Shown piece by piece: positions 7,990-15,443 of a stretch of 38,335 nt of DNA (position 1 is its first letter; each line of letters starts with the position of its first letter). The notes under the pieces were generated by a model. That model ran no database searches and was not told the origin of the DNA. It saw only the letters and a program-made list of their open reading frames with translations. Location: the NCBI GenBank assembly GCA_947474365.1, contig CANJIU010000095.1, forward strand, positions 1 through 38,335, in the 5' to 3' direction. Source of the DNA: Opitutia bacterium (GTDB taxonomy: Bacteria > Verrucomicrobiota > Verrucomicrobiia > Opitutales > Opitutaceae). The position numbers and the translations under genes were made by a program.

Positions 7990-8937
7990 ATGAAAACAAA
8001 TTCCATGTCCAGACTCCCCTCTCTCCTGATTGCGATCGCCGCGCTGCTAGTGGGCGCCTGCTCCAAATCGCCACCGTCCTCCGGCGCGCCAGCCCGGCCG
8101 AGGGTGGCACTCGTGATGAAATCACTCGCCAACGAGTTCTTCGGCACGATGGCCGAGGGCGCCAAGGCCCATCATGCAAAAAACGCCACCGCCTACGATC
8201 TCGTCGTCAACGGCATCAAGAACGAAACCGATCTCGCCGAGCAGGTGTCGCTCGTCGAGCAAATGGTCGCCTCCGGCGTGAACGCGATCGTGATCGCGCC
8301 AGCCGACTCCAAGGCGCTCGTGCCGGCGCTCCGGCGCGCGCACGCCGCCGGCGTGGCGATCGTCAACATCGACAACCGCCTCGACGCCTCGGCGATGAAG
8401 GATGCCGGGCTCGCGATTCCTTTCGTCGGTCCCGACAACCGCGCCGGCGCCGCCGCCGCCGGCCGCGTGCTGGCGGCGCGCCTGACCAAGGGTGACGTCG
8501 TTGCGATCATCGAGGGAATTCCCACCGCCGACAACGGCCGGCAGCGTCGGCTCGGTTTCGAGGACGCGGTCAAGGAAGCCGGCCTGAATCTCGTCGCCGT
8601 GCAGAGTGGTCAGTGGGAAATGGAAAAAGCCAACACCGTTGCCGCGGGGCTGCTGAACGCACACCCCACTCTCAAGGCGATCTTCTGTGGGAACGACAAC
8701 ATGGCGCTCGGCGCTGTCGCCGCGATCAAGGCCTCCGGCCGCGAGGGTCGCGTGCTCGTGGCCGGGTTCGACAACATCAAGGGAGTCCGTCCGCTGCTTG
8801 CGTCGGGGGCCATCGTCGCCACCGCCGACCAGCATGCGGACCAACTGGCGGTGTTCGGCATTGAGGCCGCCCTTGAAGTGCTGAAAACGAAAAATACCGC
8901 CGATCGCACCACCCCTGTCGACGTCGTGACAAAGTAG
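7990..8937 (+). CDS. Ribose-type sugar-binding lipoprotein of an ABC importer
   Basis: This 315-residue substrate-binding protein belongs to the RbsB/YtfQ (Peripla_BP_4) class. A lipobox (LLVGAC, acylated Cys24) follows a hydrophobic signal, so it should be anchored in the inner membrane facing the periplasm. The body shows the type I fold: ALVMKSLANEFFGTMAEGA, VDKxI-like IVIAPADSKALVPAL, VNIDNRLD, VGPDNRAGA, CGNDNMALGA and GFDNIKGVRPLL. The Asp/Asn/Arg residues in these loops are the usual pentose or hexose ligands. I chose the ATG at 7990; ATGs at 7957 and 8005 are possible, and only the lengths of the residues before the lipobox would change. It pairs with the ATPase and permease directly downstream. 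Ribose is the likely ligand because a nucleoside hydrolase and a ribokinase share the operon. Confidence 0.9.
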   Translation: MKTNSMSRLPSLLIAIAALLVGACSKSPPSSGAPARPRVALVMKSLANEFFGTMAEGAKAHHAKNATAYDLVVNGIKNETDLAEQVSLVEQMVASGVNAIVIAPADSKALVPALRRAHAAGVAIVNIDNRLDASAMKDAGLAIPFVGPDNRAGAAAAGRVLAARLTKGDVVAIIEGIPTADNGRQRRLGFEDAVKEAGLNLVAVQSGQWEMEKANTVAAGLLNAHPTLKAIFCGNDNMALGAVAAIKASGREGRVLVAGFDNIKGVRPLLASGAIVATADQHADQLAVFGIEAALEVLKTKNTADRTTPVDVVTK

Positions 8938-8962
8938 ACGAGGGACCCGCCGGATTTCCTCG

Positions 8963-10480
8963 ATGTCCTTTCCCCGCCTCTCCGTTCGCGCTCTGAAGAA
9001 GTCCTTCGGCGCCAATGTCGTGCTGCGCGGTCTCGACTTCGAACTCGCGGACGGCGAGGTCCACGCGTTGATCGGCGGCAACGGCGCCGGCAAATCCACG
9101 CTGTCGAAGATCATCGCGGGGGTGGAGTCTCCCGACGGTGGCAAGCTCTGCCTCGACGGTGAGCCGTTTACGCCAGATTCGCGCCGGGCGGCACAAACCG
9201 CGGGAGTGGTGATGGTGATGCAGGAGCTGAGTGTGCTGCCAACCTTGTCCGTGGCGGAAAATCTTTTCCTCGGCGACTTGCCCGCCCGCCACGGCGTGCT
9301 CGACCGGAAGCGGCTGCACGCGGGCGCTCGTGCCGCGCTGACCCGGGTCGGGTTGCACGCACTCGACCCCGACACGCCGGCCGCAACTCTCGGCGTCGGA
9401 CACCAGCAGTTGGTTGAAATTGCGGCGGGCTTGGTGCAGACCTGCCGGCTCCTCATCCTCGACGAACCCACCGCGGCGCTCACGGGATCAGAGATTGAAA
9501 CGCTGTTCGCGCTGCTGCGGGAGCTGCGGGCGAAGGGCACCTCCATCCTCTACATCAGCCACCGCCTCGATGAGATCGGCCGGCTGGCCGATCGCGTGAG
9601 CGTATTGCGCGACGGACAGCTCGTCGCGACGCTGCACGCACGTGAAACGCGGCGGGAACGATTGATTGAGCTGATGGCCGGTGCAGCCTTGCCGGCACCA
9701 ATCGCCAGTGCCGTTCCATCCGGCCGCGGTGCGCTGGCGGTGCGACTGCGTGATATTCATGTCGGCCGGGCTGTGCGTGGGGTCTCGCTCGACGTCCACG
9801 GCGGTGAAATCGTCGGATTGGGCGGTTTGGTGGGAGCGGGCCGCACAGAATTGCTGCGCGCCGTCTTCGGGGCCGATCCTCTCTCCGGCGGCACGATCTT
9901 GCTGGGGCCGGACCAAGAGCCATTTACCCCTTCGTCGACGCGAGTTGCGGTCAGGCGCGGTTTTGCCTTCGTGCCGGAGGATCGGAAGCATCACGGGATT
10001 CTTGCGCGGCTCGGCGTGCAGGACAACGCAGGCATTGCGCGACTGGCCGCGTATTGCCGTGCGCCTGGCATCGTGAATGCCTCGGCGGAATCCAAGGAGA
10101 CGCGGGCGTTGCTCGCCCAACTGCAGGTGCGCCATGCGGACACCGCCCAGCCGATCGCGGAGCTGAGCGGCGGCAACCAGCAGAAAGTCGTGATCGGCCG
10201 CTGGCTGAACTGCGCGGTGCGGGTCTGGCTGCTCGACGAGCCGACGCGCGGCGTGGACGTGCCGGCCCGCCTTGCGATCTACGCCCTCCTCCGGGAGCGC
10301 GCAGCGGCAGGTGAGGCGATGCTGGTGGCCTCGAGTGACTACGAGGAGCTCGCGACGTTGTGCGACCGGGTGATCGTGCTTTCCCACGGCATCGTGGGAG
10401 GGGAGTTTTCGGCCGCCGAATTGACGCCCGACGCCTTCATGGCCGCCGCGTTTCGCGGTTTTAAAACGGGAGCAACCTGA
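8963..10480 (+). CDS. Sugar ABC transporter ATPase with two nucleotide-binding domains (RbsA-type)
   Basis: This 505-residue cytoplasmic ATPase is the RbsA/MglA kind in which two ABC domains are fused. The first domain has Walker A GGNGAGKST (38-46) and Walker B LLILDEPTAAL (Asp167, Glu168), but a weak signature (LGVGHQQLVEIA). The second has a degenerate Walker A (GLVGAGRTE), a clear signature (LSGGNQQKVVIGRW) and Walker B VWLLDEPTRGVD. This asymmetry is normal for the family, with one canonical and one degenerate site. The start at 8963 is 25 bp after the binding-protein stop and the stop overlaps the permease start by one base (TGATG), so ATPase and permease are translationally coupled. 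Confidence 0.94.
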   Translation: MSFPRLSVRALKKSFGANVVLRGLDFELADGEVHALIGGNGAGKSTLSKIIAGVESPDGGKLCLDGEPFTPDSRRAAQTAGVVMVMQELSVLPTLSVAENLFLGDLPARHGVLDRKRLHAGARAALTRVGLHALDPDTPAATLGVGHQQLVEIAAGLVQTCRLLILDEPTAALTGSEIETLFALLRELRAKGTSILYISHRLDEIGRLADRVSVLRDGQLVATLHARETRRERLIELMAGAALPAPIASAVPSGRGALAVRLRDIHVGRAVRGVSLDVHGGEIVGLGGLVGAGRTELLRAVFGADPLSGGTILLGPDQEPFTPSSTRVAVRRGFAFVPEDRKHHGILARLGVQDNAGIARLAAYCRAPGIVNASAESKETRALLAQLQVRHADTAQPIAELSGGNQQKVVIGRWLNCAVRVWLLDEPTRGVDVPARLAIYALLRERAAAGEAMLVASSDYEELATLCDRVIVLSHGIVGGEFSAAELTPDAFMAAAFRGFKTGAT

Positions 10481-11445
10481 TGGCACGCCTCCGACACTAC
10501 ACTGAGTTTCTATTTCTCGCGCTGCTGCTGGCCGCGCTGGTTGGCCTGTTCAGCGTGCAGAGCGATCACTTCTGGTCGCTCGTCACGTTGCAGACGATCA
10601 CGAACCGGATCCCGTCATTGGCGCTCACGGCGCTCGGCATGACCTTTGTGCTCGTGGCTGGAGGTATCGATCTTTCGGTGGGGTCCGTTTCGGCGGTGGC
10701 GGGCGCGGTATTCGGCTGGTGTCTCGCCGATCGCGGGTTGCCGGCGGCACTGGCGGTTGCCACCGCGATTGGGGCAGCGCTCGCCTGTGGTCTGATCAAC
10801 GGTGTTTTGGTCAACGCGCTGCGGATGCCGTCATTCATCGTCACGCTTGGGCTGCTCGAGGGCGCGCGGGGCGTCGCGTATCTCGTGACGGATTCACAGA
10901 CCAAATATCTCGGCGAGAAACTCGTTCTGCTACAGGCCACCCCATTCGCCGGGTTGTCCGTGGCGTTTCTCCTGACCGTCACGCTCATGCTCGTCGCTCA
11001 GTTCGTGCTGACCCGCACGGTTTTCGGACGGCACACGGTAGCCGTGGGCACGAATGAGGAGGCAGCCCGATTGGTGGGTATTTCGCCGGCGCGAGTGCGG
11101 CTGATCGTTTTTGCGCTTTCGGGTGCACTGGCCGGGCTTGCGGGGCTGTGTCACGTCGCCCGCTTGGGCGCGGCGGATCCAAACGCCGGATCAGGGCTGG
11201 AATTGTCGGCGATCGCCGCGGCGGTGATCGGCGGCACCAGCCTCATGGGCGGCCGCGGGTCGATGCTGGCGACCTTTGTCGGGGTGTTGATCATTGCAAC
11301 GCTGGAAGCCGGTCTCGCGCACCTCGGCGTTTCCGAACCGTTGAAGCGCGTGATCACGGGCACCGTAATCATCGTCGCAGTTGGCGCCGAGGCCACGCGT
11401 GCCCGGCTCACCGCCCGCCGGCTGCAACGCGCGATCGACCGATAG
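10480..11445 (+). CDS. Sugar ABC transporter permease (RbsC-type)
   Basis: This 321-residue inner-membrane permease belongs to the BPD_transp_2/RbsC family. It is almost entirely hydrophobic helices, and I estimate eight to ten. The family landmark ALGMTFVLVAGGIDLSVGSV lies near residues 46-67. Later ones are FGRHTVAVGTNEEAARLVGI, the coupling-helix region that contacts the ATPase, and IAAAVIGGTSLMGGRGS. It begins at the overlapping ATG and its stop is 18 bp before the nucleoside hydrolase gene. With the two preceding genes it forms a complete importer. A homologous but distinct permease sits on the opposite strand at 22629-23588. Confidence 0.94.
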   Translation: MARLRHYTEFLFLALLLAALVGLFSVQSDHFWSLVTLQTITNRIPSLALTALGMTFVLVAGGIDLSVGSVSAVAGAVFGWCLADRGLPAALAVATAIGAALACGLINGVLVNALRMPSFIVTLGLLEGARGVAYLVTDSQTKYLGEKLVLLQATPFAGLSVAFLLTVTLMLVAQFVLTRTVFGRHTVAVGTNEEAARLVGISPARVRLIVFALSGALAGLAGLCHVARLGAADPNAGSGLELSAIAAAVIGGTSLMGGRGSMLATFVGVLIIATLEAGLAHLGVSEPLKRVITGTVIIVAVGAEATRARLTARRLQRAIDR

Positions 11446-11463
11446 GCTTCCCGATCCCTTCGA

Positions 11464-12501
11464 ATGAAAACATTGAGGCTTCTCCTCGCCCTCGCACTCC
11501 CGCTCGCCGGAATCGGCGTCTTGGCCGCTCAGCCGCCGAAACCAGTAAATCTGATCTTCGATACCGACATGGGCAACGACGTCGACGATGCCCTGGCTCT
11601 TGGAATGATTCACGCATTGCAGACACGCCGGGCATGCCAGCTCTTGGCCGTCACGCTGACCAATCCTGATCCACTGGCTGGCGCGTACGTTGCCGCCGTG
11701 AACACCTTCTACGGCCGAGCGACGATTCCGATCGGCGTGAACCCGGCTGCACCAAGGACCAACCCGAGCAAGTTTTTGAAAATCGCCGAGGCGCGCGATG
11801 CGCAAGGGGCGTTCGTGTTTCCCCACGACTTCATCGCGGCGAAAGCCCCACTCGCGGTCGAAGTGCTCCGACGCACCCTTGCAAGTGCCGCGGATCACGA
11901 CGTAGCCCTCGTGCAGGTGGGCTTCTGCTCGAACCTCGTGCAGTTGCTTGAGTCGCCCGCTGATGGCCTTTCGCCGCTGACCGGTCGCGAGCTCGTGACA
12001 CGGAAGGTGCGGCTGCTTTCAATCATGGCAGGCGCGTTTCAAACGGTGAACAGCAACAATCACATCCTTGAGTATAACGTGCGGATCGCGATCGCTCACG
12101 CCCAACAATTGGCGGCCGACTGGCCGACGCCGATCGTCTGGAGCGGCTGGGAAATTGGCCAGGCGATCACGTTTCCGGCCGCGGCGGTTGACCACGATTT
12201 TGGCTATTCGGCACGGCATCCGTTGCCGGAGGCCTATCAGCTCTACAATCCTACGCCGCACGAGCGCCCGTGCTGGGACCTCACCAGCGTGCTCCACGCC
12301 GTTTATCCGGAACGGGGGTATTTCACGTTGTCCGCCCAAGGCCGGGTGACCGTCGAAAAGGATGGTTATACGCGTTTCGCTCCAGCGAAGGCGAACGCGA
12401 CCGGCCGGGACCGATTTCTGCTCGTCGATCGTGAACAGGCGGCACGGTGTCGCGAATTTTTTGCCGCACTTGTGACCGAACCGCCCGCGGCGAAACCTTG
12501 A
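11464..12501 (+). CDS. Exported nucleoside hydrolase (IunH superfamily)
   Basis: This 345-residue enzyme of the inosine-uridine nucleoside N-ribohydrolase superfamily should hydrolyse a nucleoside to a base and ribose. The calcium-binding N-terminal signature DTDMGNDVDD is at residues 33-42. The ribose-binding NxxxExN-type stretch is NNHILEYNV (Asn199, Glu203, Asn205), and a late metal-ligand motif is WDLTSVLHAV (Asp272). The full catalytic apparatus therefore appears present. Unlike the cytosolic E. coli enzymes it starts with a signal peptide (LRLLLALALPLAGIGVLAAQ), so it should act in the periplasm. Free ribose would then be taken up by the ABC importer encoded just upstream and phosphorylated by the kinase encoded 3 bp downstream. 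Base specificity cannot be told from sequence, and a ribosylated compound other than a nucleoside is possible. Confidence 0.9.
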   Translation: MKTLRLLLALALPLAGIGVLAAQPPKPVNLIFDTDMGNDVDDALALGMIHALQTRRACQLLAVTLTNPDPLAGAYVAAVNTFYGRATIPIGVNPAAPRTNPSKFLKIAEARDAQGAFVFPHDFIAAKAPLAVEVLRRTLASAADHDVALVQVGFCSNLVQLLESPADGLSPLTGRELVTRKVRLLSIMAGAFQTVNSNNHILEYNVRIAIAHAQQLAADWPTPIVWSGWEIGQAITFPAAAVDHDFGYSARHPLPEAYQLYNPTPHERPCWDLTSVLHAVYPERGYFTLSAQGRVTVEKDGYTRFAPAKANATGRDRFLLVDREQAARCREFFAALVTEPPAAKP

Positions 12502-12504
12502 CGC

Positions 12505-13491
12505 ATGCGCCCCGTCTCCCACCTCCCGCACTCCGCCGGCCGCGTTATTGTCGTCGGCTCGCTCAACGTGGATCTCATCTGGTCTGTGCCCAGGCTGCCG
12601 CTGCCGGGCCAGACGCTGGTGGCCGACGCTGTAAAGTCCGAGTTCGGCGGCAAGGGCGCCAACCAAGCTGTCGCCGCCGCGCGATTCGGCGCGCAGGTCG
12701 CCATAGTGGGCGCCGTGGGCTGCGATACCGAGGGGCCACGGTACCTGGCGCATTTGCAGCGCGAGCGAATCGATACGACGTGGATCGCGACCATCGACGA
12801 CGCCGCCACCGGCGCCGCACATGTCTACGTCAATTCCGCGGGCGAAAACTCGATCGTAATCAATCCGGGCGCCAATGCGCGCGTAAAGCGCGTGCAGGTC
12901 GCCACCGCGCTCGAAACATTGTTACCGACGGCGGACGCGGTCCTCATCCAGCAAGAATGCCCCGTCGAGACGGTGCTGCTATCGATCGAACTCGCAGCCC
13001 GCCACGGAGTCCGATCAATCCTCAATGCGTCACCCGTAAATGCCGCCTTCCCGTGGGGCACCCATCCGATCGGCATCGTGATCGTCAACGAACACGAGTG
13101 CTCCGAATGCTTCGGCCGAAACCCGACACAGTTCCAACACCTGTCGCAAACCGAGCGAGGACTGCTCCTGAACACGTTCGCGGTTTCCGACGTCGTGATC
13201 ACGCAGGGCCGGCAGCCGACCCTTCATTTTTCGGCTGACGCGATGCAGGTGGTGCCCACTCATCCAGTGGTCCCGGTCGACACGGTCGGAGCCGGCGATA
13301 CCTTCAGCGGCGTGCTCGCCGCTCGACTCGCGCTAAACTCCTCGTGGGACACGGCACTGGCCTATGCCAATGTCGCGGCCGCGCTTTCCACGCTCGCATC
13401 AGGAGCGCAGACTGCAATGCCGACTCAAAGCGAGGTGGACGTCGCCATCTTAACCCAGAGGGCCCAAGATACCGCGTCCTGCAGAGCGTAA
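12505..13491 (+). CDS. Ribokinase-like PfkB-family sugar kinase
   Basis: This 328-residue cytoplasmic kinase should phosphorylate ribose to ribose 5-phosphate. The N-terminal signature region is IVVGSLNVDLIWSVPRLP, with GGKGANQAVAAARFG (48-62) giving the sugar-binding residues. The C-terminal PfkB signature DTVGAGDTFSG (259-269) contains the catalytic Asp265 and the anion hole. GGKGANQ and the NPGAN motif at 120-124 favour ribokinase over fructokinase or 2-keto-3-deoxygluconate kinase. It is the last gene of the operon, 3 bp after the nucleoside hydrolase. A hairpin about 90 bp downstream separates it from the convergent DUF4239 gene. Confidence 0.9.
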   Translation: MRPVSHLPHSAGRVIVVGSLNVDLIWSVPRLPLPGQTLVADAVKSEFGGKGANQAVAAARFGAQVAIVGAVGCDTEGPRYLAHLQRERIDTTWIATIDDAATGAAHVYVNSAGENSIVINPGANARVKRVQVATALETLLPTADAVLIQQECPVETVLLSIELAARHGVRSILNASPVNAAFPWGTHPIGIVIVNEHECSECFGRNPTQFQHLSQTERGLLLNTFAVSDVVITQGRQPTLHFSADAMQVVPTHPVVPVDTVGAGDTFSGVLAARLALNSSWDTALAYANVAAALSTLASGAQTAMPTQSEVDVAILTQRAQDTASCRA

Positions 13492-13580
13492 ACTCGTCCC
13501 CCCCACCTGTGGGGATCGGATTTGGTTAAGATGATGGCTAACGCGAGTCGCCCGAGGAGCGAAACCGCCAGAGAACACCT

Positions 13581-13609
13581 CCCGCCGTCACCTCCGGTGC
13601 GCCGGCGGG
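13581..13609. terminator. Hairpin between convergent genes
   Basis: CCCGCCG (13581-13587) pairs with CGGCGGG (13603-13609), and the loop holds a second short pairing CACC/GGTG. The hairpin lies between the ribokinase stop (13491) and the DUF4239 stop (13626), where a bidirectional terminator is expected. Neither side has a T-run, so it may be rho-dependent or only an RNA-stabilising structure. Confidence 0.5.
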
Positions 13610-13625
13610 AACGTTGAATCCCAGC

Positions 13626-14417
13626 CTACTTTTTCATCAGCTGGTCGTAAACCAATTCAAAGGAATCGGGCCCCACGCTGTATTCGCCGCGCAAGGGGTG
13701 ATCCATCACCGCGAGTAGGAAGACCAGCAAGCCGAGCAACGCGGCGAGGATGGTTGTCAGCATCAGGTGCAGACCTTTTTTTTCCACCACGAGGAGCCAC
13801 ATCAGGGACAGATTCAAAATCGATCCGCCGACCACCACGATCCAGACGACTTGGGGAAGCGCCGTGGTCACGCTCACCAGACGCTGACGCCGGGATTCAA
13901 CCATGTTGCTAAACTGGCGCAACGCCTCCGAGTGGAGGGACTTTTGCCCTTCGGTCTTCGGCTCAAACCCGGCCAGGCTGCGATGAAATCGCTTGAGAAT
14001 GGCGTCCGCCTCCCGATCGGGAGCGATGCCCTCCCGCTGCTTCGGCCACGTGACATCAATTTCGTGGCGGGTATAAGCCCGCAGGTGCCCGGTCAGAACC
14101 CCATGGAGGGGCTCGGGGTAGTTGTCCACGCTGCGATAGAGCACGCCGATGTTCGACGCCTCGTTCGTCACCGCGGCATCGACTGATCCGAAATTTTCCC
14201 AGGTCGCGACCGAAATCAAACCAAGCGTGATGCCGAAAAAAACTCCGGACGCCGAAAGATACTGTCCCACAATGTCGTTGTAATCCTTGTCCCCAAACCA
14301 GCGCGGCAGAAAGCGGCTGATCACCACCTGCCCGGCCAGCGAAAAAACGACGAACCCTCCGACAACAATCGATCCAAAGAGCCAATTGGGGAGGTGATAA
14401 AGCAAAAGAAGGTTCAT
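13626..14417 (-). CDS. DUF4239 (bestrophin-like) membrane protein
   Basis: This 263-residue inner-membrane protein has two N-terminal transmembrane segments (LFGSIVVGGFVVFSLAGQVVI and YLSASGVFFGITLGLISVATW) and two C-terminal ones (VVWIVVVGGSILNLSLMWLLV and TILAALLGLLVFLLAVMDHPL). A charged helical region of about 120 residues lies between them. NEASNIGVLYR after the second helix and DHPLRGEYSV near the end match the DUF4239 pattern, a family related in topology to bestrophin channels. The biochemical role is unknown. It is 114 bp downstream of the SMP-30-like gene on the same strand and could share its transcript, though no functional link is evident. Confidence 0.85.
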   Translation of the reverse strand: MNLLLLYHLPNWLFGSIVVGGFVVFSLAGQVVISRFLPRWFGDKDYNDIVGQYLSASGVFFGITLGLISVATWENFGSVDAAVTNEASNIGVLYRSVDNYPEPLHGVLTGHLRAYTRHEIDVTWPKQREGIAPDREADAILKRFHRSLAGFEPKTEGQKSLHSEALRQFSNMVESRRQRLVSVTTALPQVVWIVVVGGSILNLSLMWLLVVEKKGLHLMLTTILAALLGLLVFLLAVMDHPLRGEYSVGPDSFELVYDQLMKK

Positions 14418-14531
14418 AATGATTCGGATTCGCAGGAAAAGTAATCGTCAGTCGATTGGACGAAAAGCAGGTGGTCGAGCAGAAGTGGGGATAAAACCAC
14501 CGTCCGACGCCACCCTGGCCCGGTCGCCGGC

Positions 14532-15443
14532 TCACTGTTCCCGCCATCGCCGCCATTCCCACCCCGGCCGATCGACGCGAAACTGCACGATTCGACGCTG
14601 CTCGGCCTCCGTGACGTAGACGGTGCGGCCGTCCGGTCCGCCAAAACAAATGTTTGTCGGGCTCGTACCCAACACCCCGATCTCCTGCAGAATCTCCCCT
14701 TTGGGCGTCATCTTCACCACCGTACCTTTGCCGTGACGCGTAATGTAGAGGTTGCCGTCGACGTCACATCGCATGCCGTCAAACCCGTGGTCGGGAAACT
14801 GCCGGATTAGCCGCTTGTTCGCGAGGGCGCCCTCTCCCGTGATGGTAAACGCCCAGACGTTGCGCTGCACGCTCTCGTTGACGTAGAGCGTCTTCCCGTC
14901 CGGGCTCACTTCGATCCCGTTGGTGGTTCCCATGTCACCAGCGACGCGCGTCACCTCACCCGTAACGCTGACACGCCAGACCTGGCCAGACTGGTTTTTC
15001 CAATTCGGATCGCTGGCGTAGATCGTGCCGTCGGGCGCGATTGCGAGGTCGTTCGGCTGATTCATCTCCGGCCCATGTGCGTGCACGGAGATCGCCTTGC
15101 TCGTCGGATCGATACGCAGGACATTGTGCGCCACGTAGTCCGCCACGAACATGATGCCGCCGCGTCCGAAGCGGATGCCGTTGCCAACACTCTTGTCCGG
15201 TAGCGTCACGAAGACTTCGGCGTGACCGGCGGGGCTGACCTTGCCGATCGTTTGCTGCGTCTGGAAATTCACCGCGTACACATTGCCGTTGGCATCGCAC
15301 GCGGGGCCCTCGACGCCCTTGGTGAAACTGCCCGGCATCGTCAGGGGTGTCGCGACGAAGAGCACCGACTCGCCGGCCAGGGCGACACACGTGGCAACGG
15401 CGAGGCCAAGTCCAAGTTTCGTGGCGAAGAGGCGGAGGCTCAT
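14532..15443 (-). CDS. Exported SMP-30/gluconolactonase-like propeller protein
   Basis: This 303-residue protein has a signal peptide (FATKLGLGLAVATCVALAGES) and a six-bladed propeller of the SMP-30/gluconolactonase/LRE family. Probable divalent-metal ligands are the Glu in GVEGPACD, the Asn in TTNGIEVSPD and the Asp in FDGMRCDVDG, the usual Glu/Asn/Asp set. It may open sugar lactones in the periplasm. The ATG at 15443 overlaps the stop of the upstream 999-residue dehydrogenase/cytochrome gene (ATGA), so the two are coupled. A sugar dehydrogenase makes aldonolactone and a lactonase hydrolyses it, so this coupling makes biochemical sense. The longer frame up to 15752 is a shadow of the upstream gene. 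Confidence 0.88.
   Translation of the reverse strand: MSLRLFATKLGLGLAVATCVALAGESVLFVATPLTMPGSFTKGVEGPACDANGNVYAVNFQTQQTIGKVSPAGHAEVFVTLPDKSVGNGIRFGRGGIMFVADYVAHNVLRIDPTSKAISVHAHGPEMNQPNDLAIAPDGTIYASDPNWKNQSGQVWRVSVTGEVTRVAGDMGTTNGIEVSPDGKTLYVNESVQRNVWAFTITGEGALANKRLIRQFPDHGFDGMRCDVDGNLYITRHGKGTVVKMTPKGEILQEIGVLGTSPTNICFGGPDGRTVYVTEAEQRRIVQFRVDRPGWEWRRWREQ

Noticed and set aside
14644..14658. Fourth LacI-type operator in the SMP-30-like gene
   Set aside because: The AAACAAATGTTTGT-like stretch is not a perfect palindrome, differs from GCAAACGTTTGC at its centre and ends, and lies inside coding sequence.
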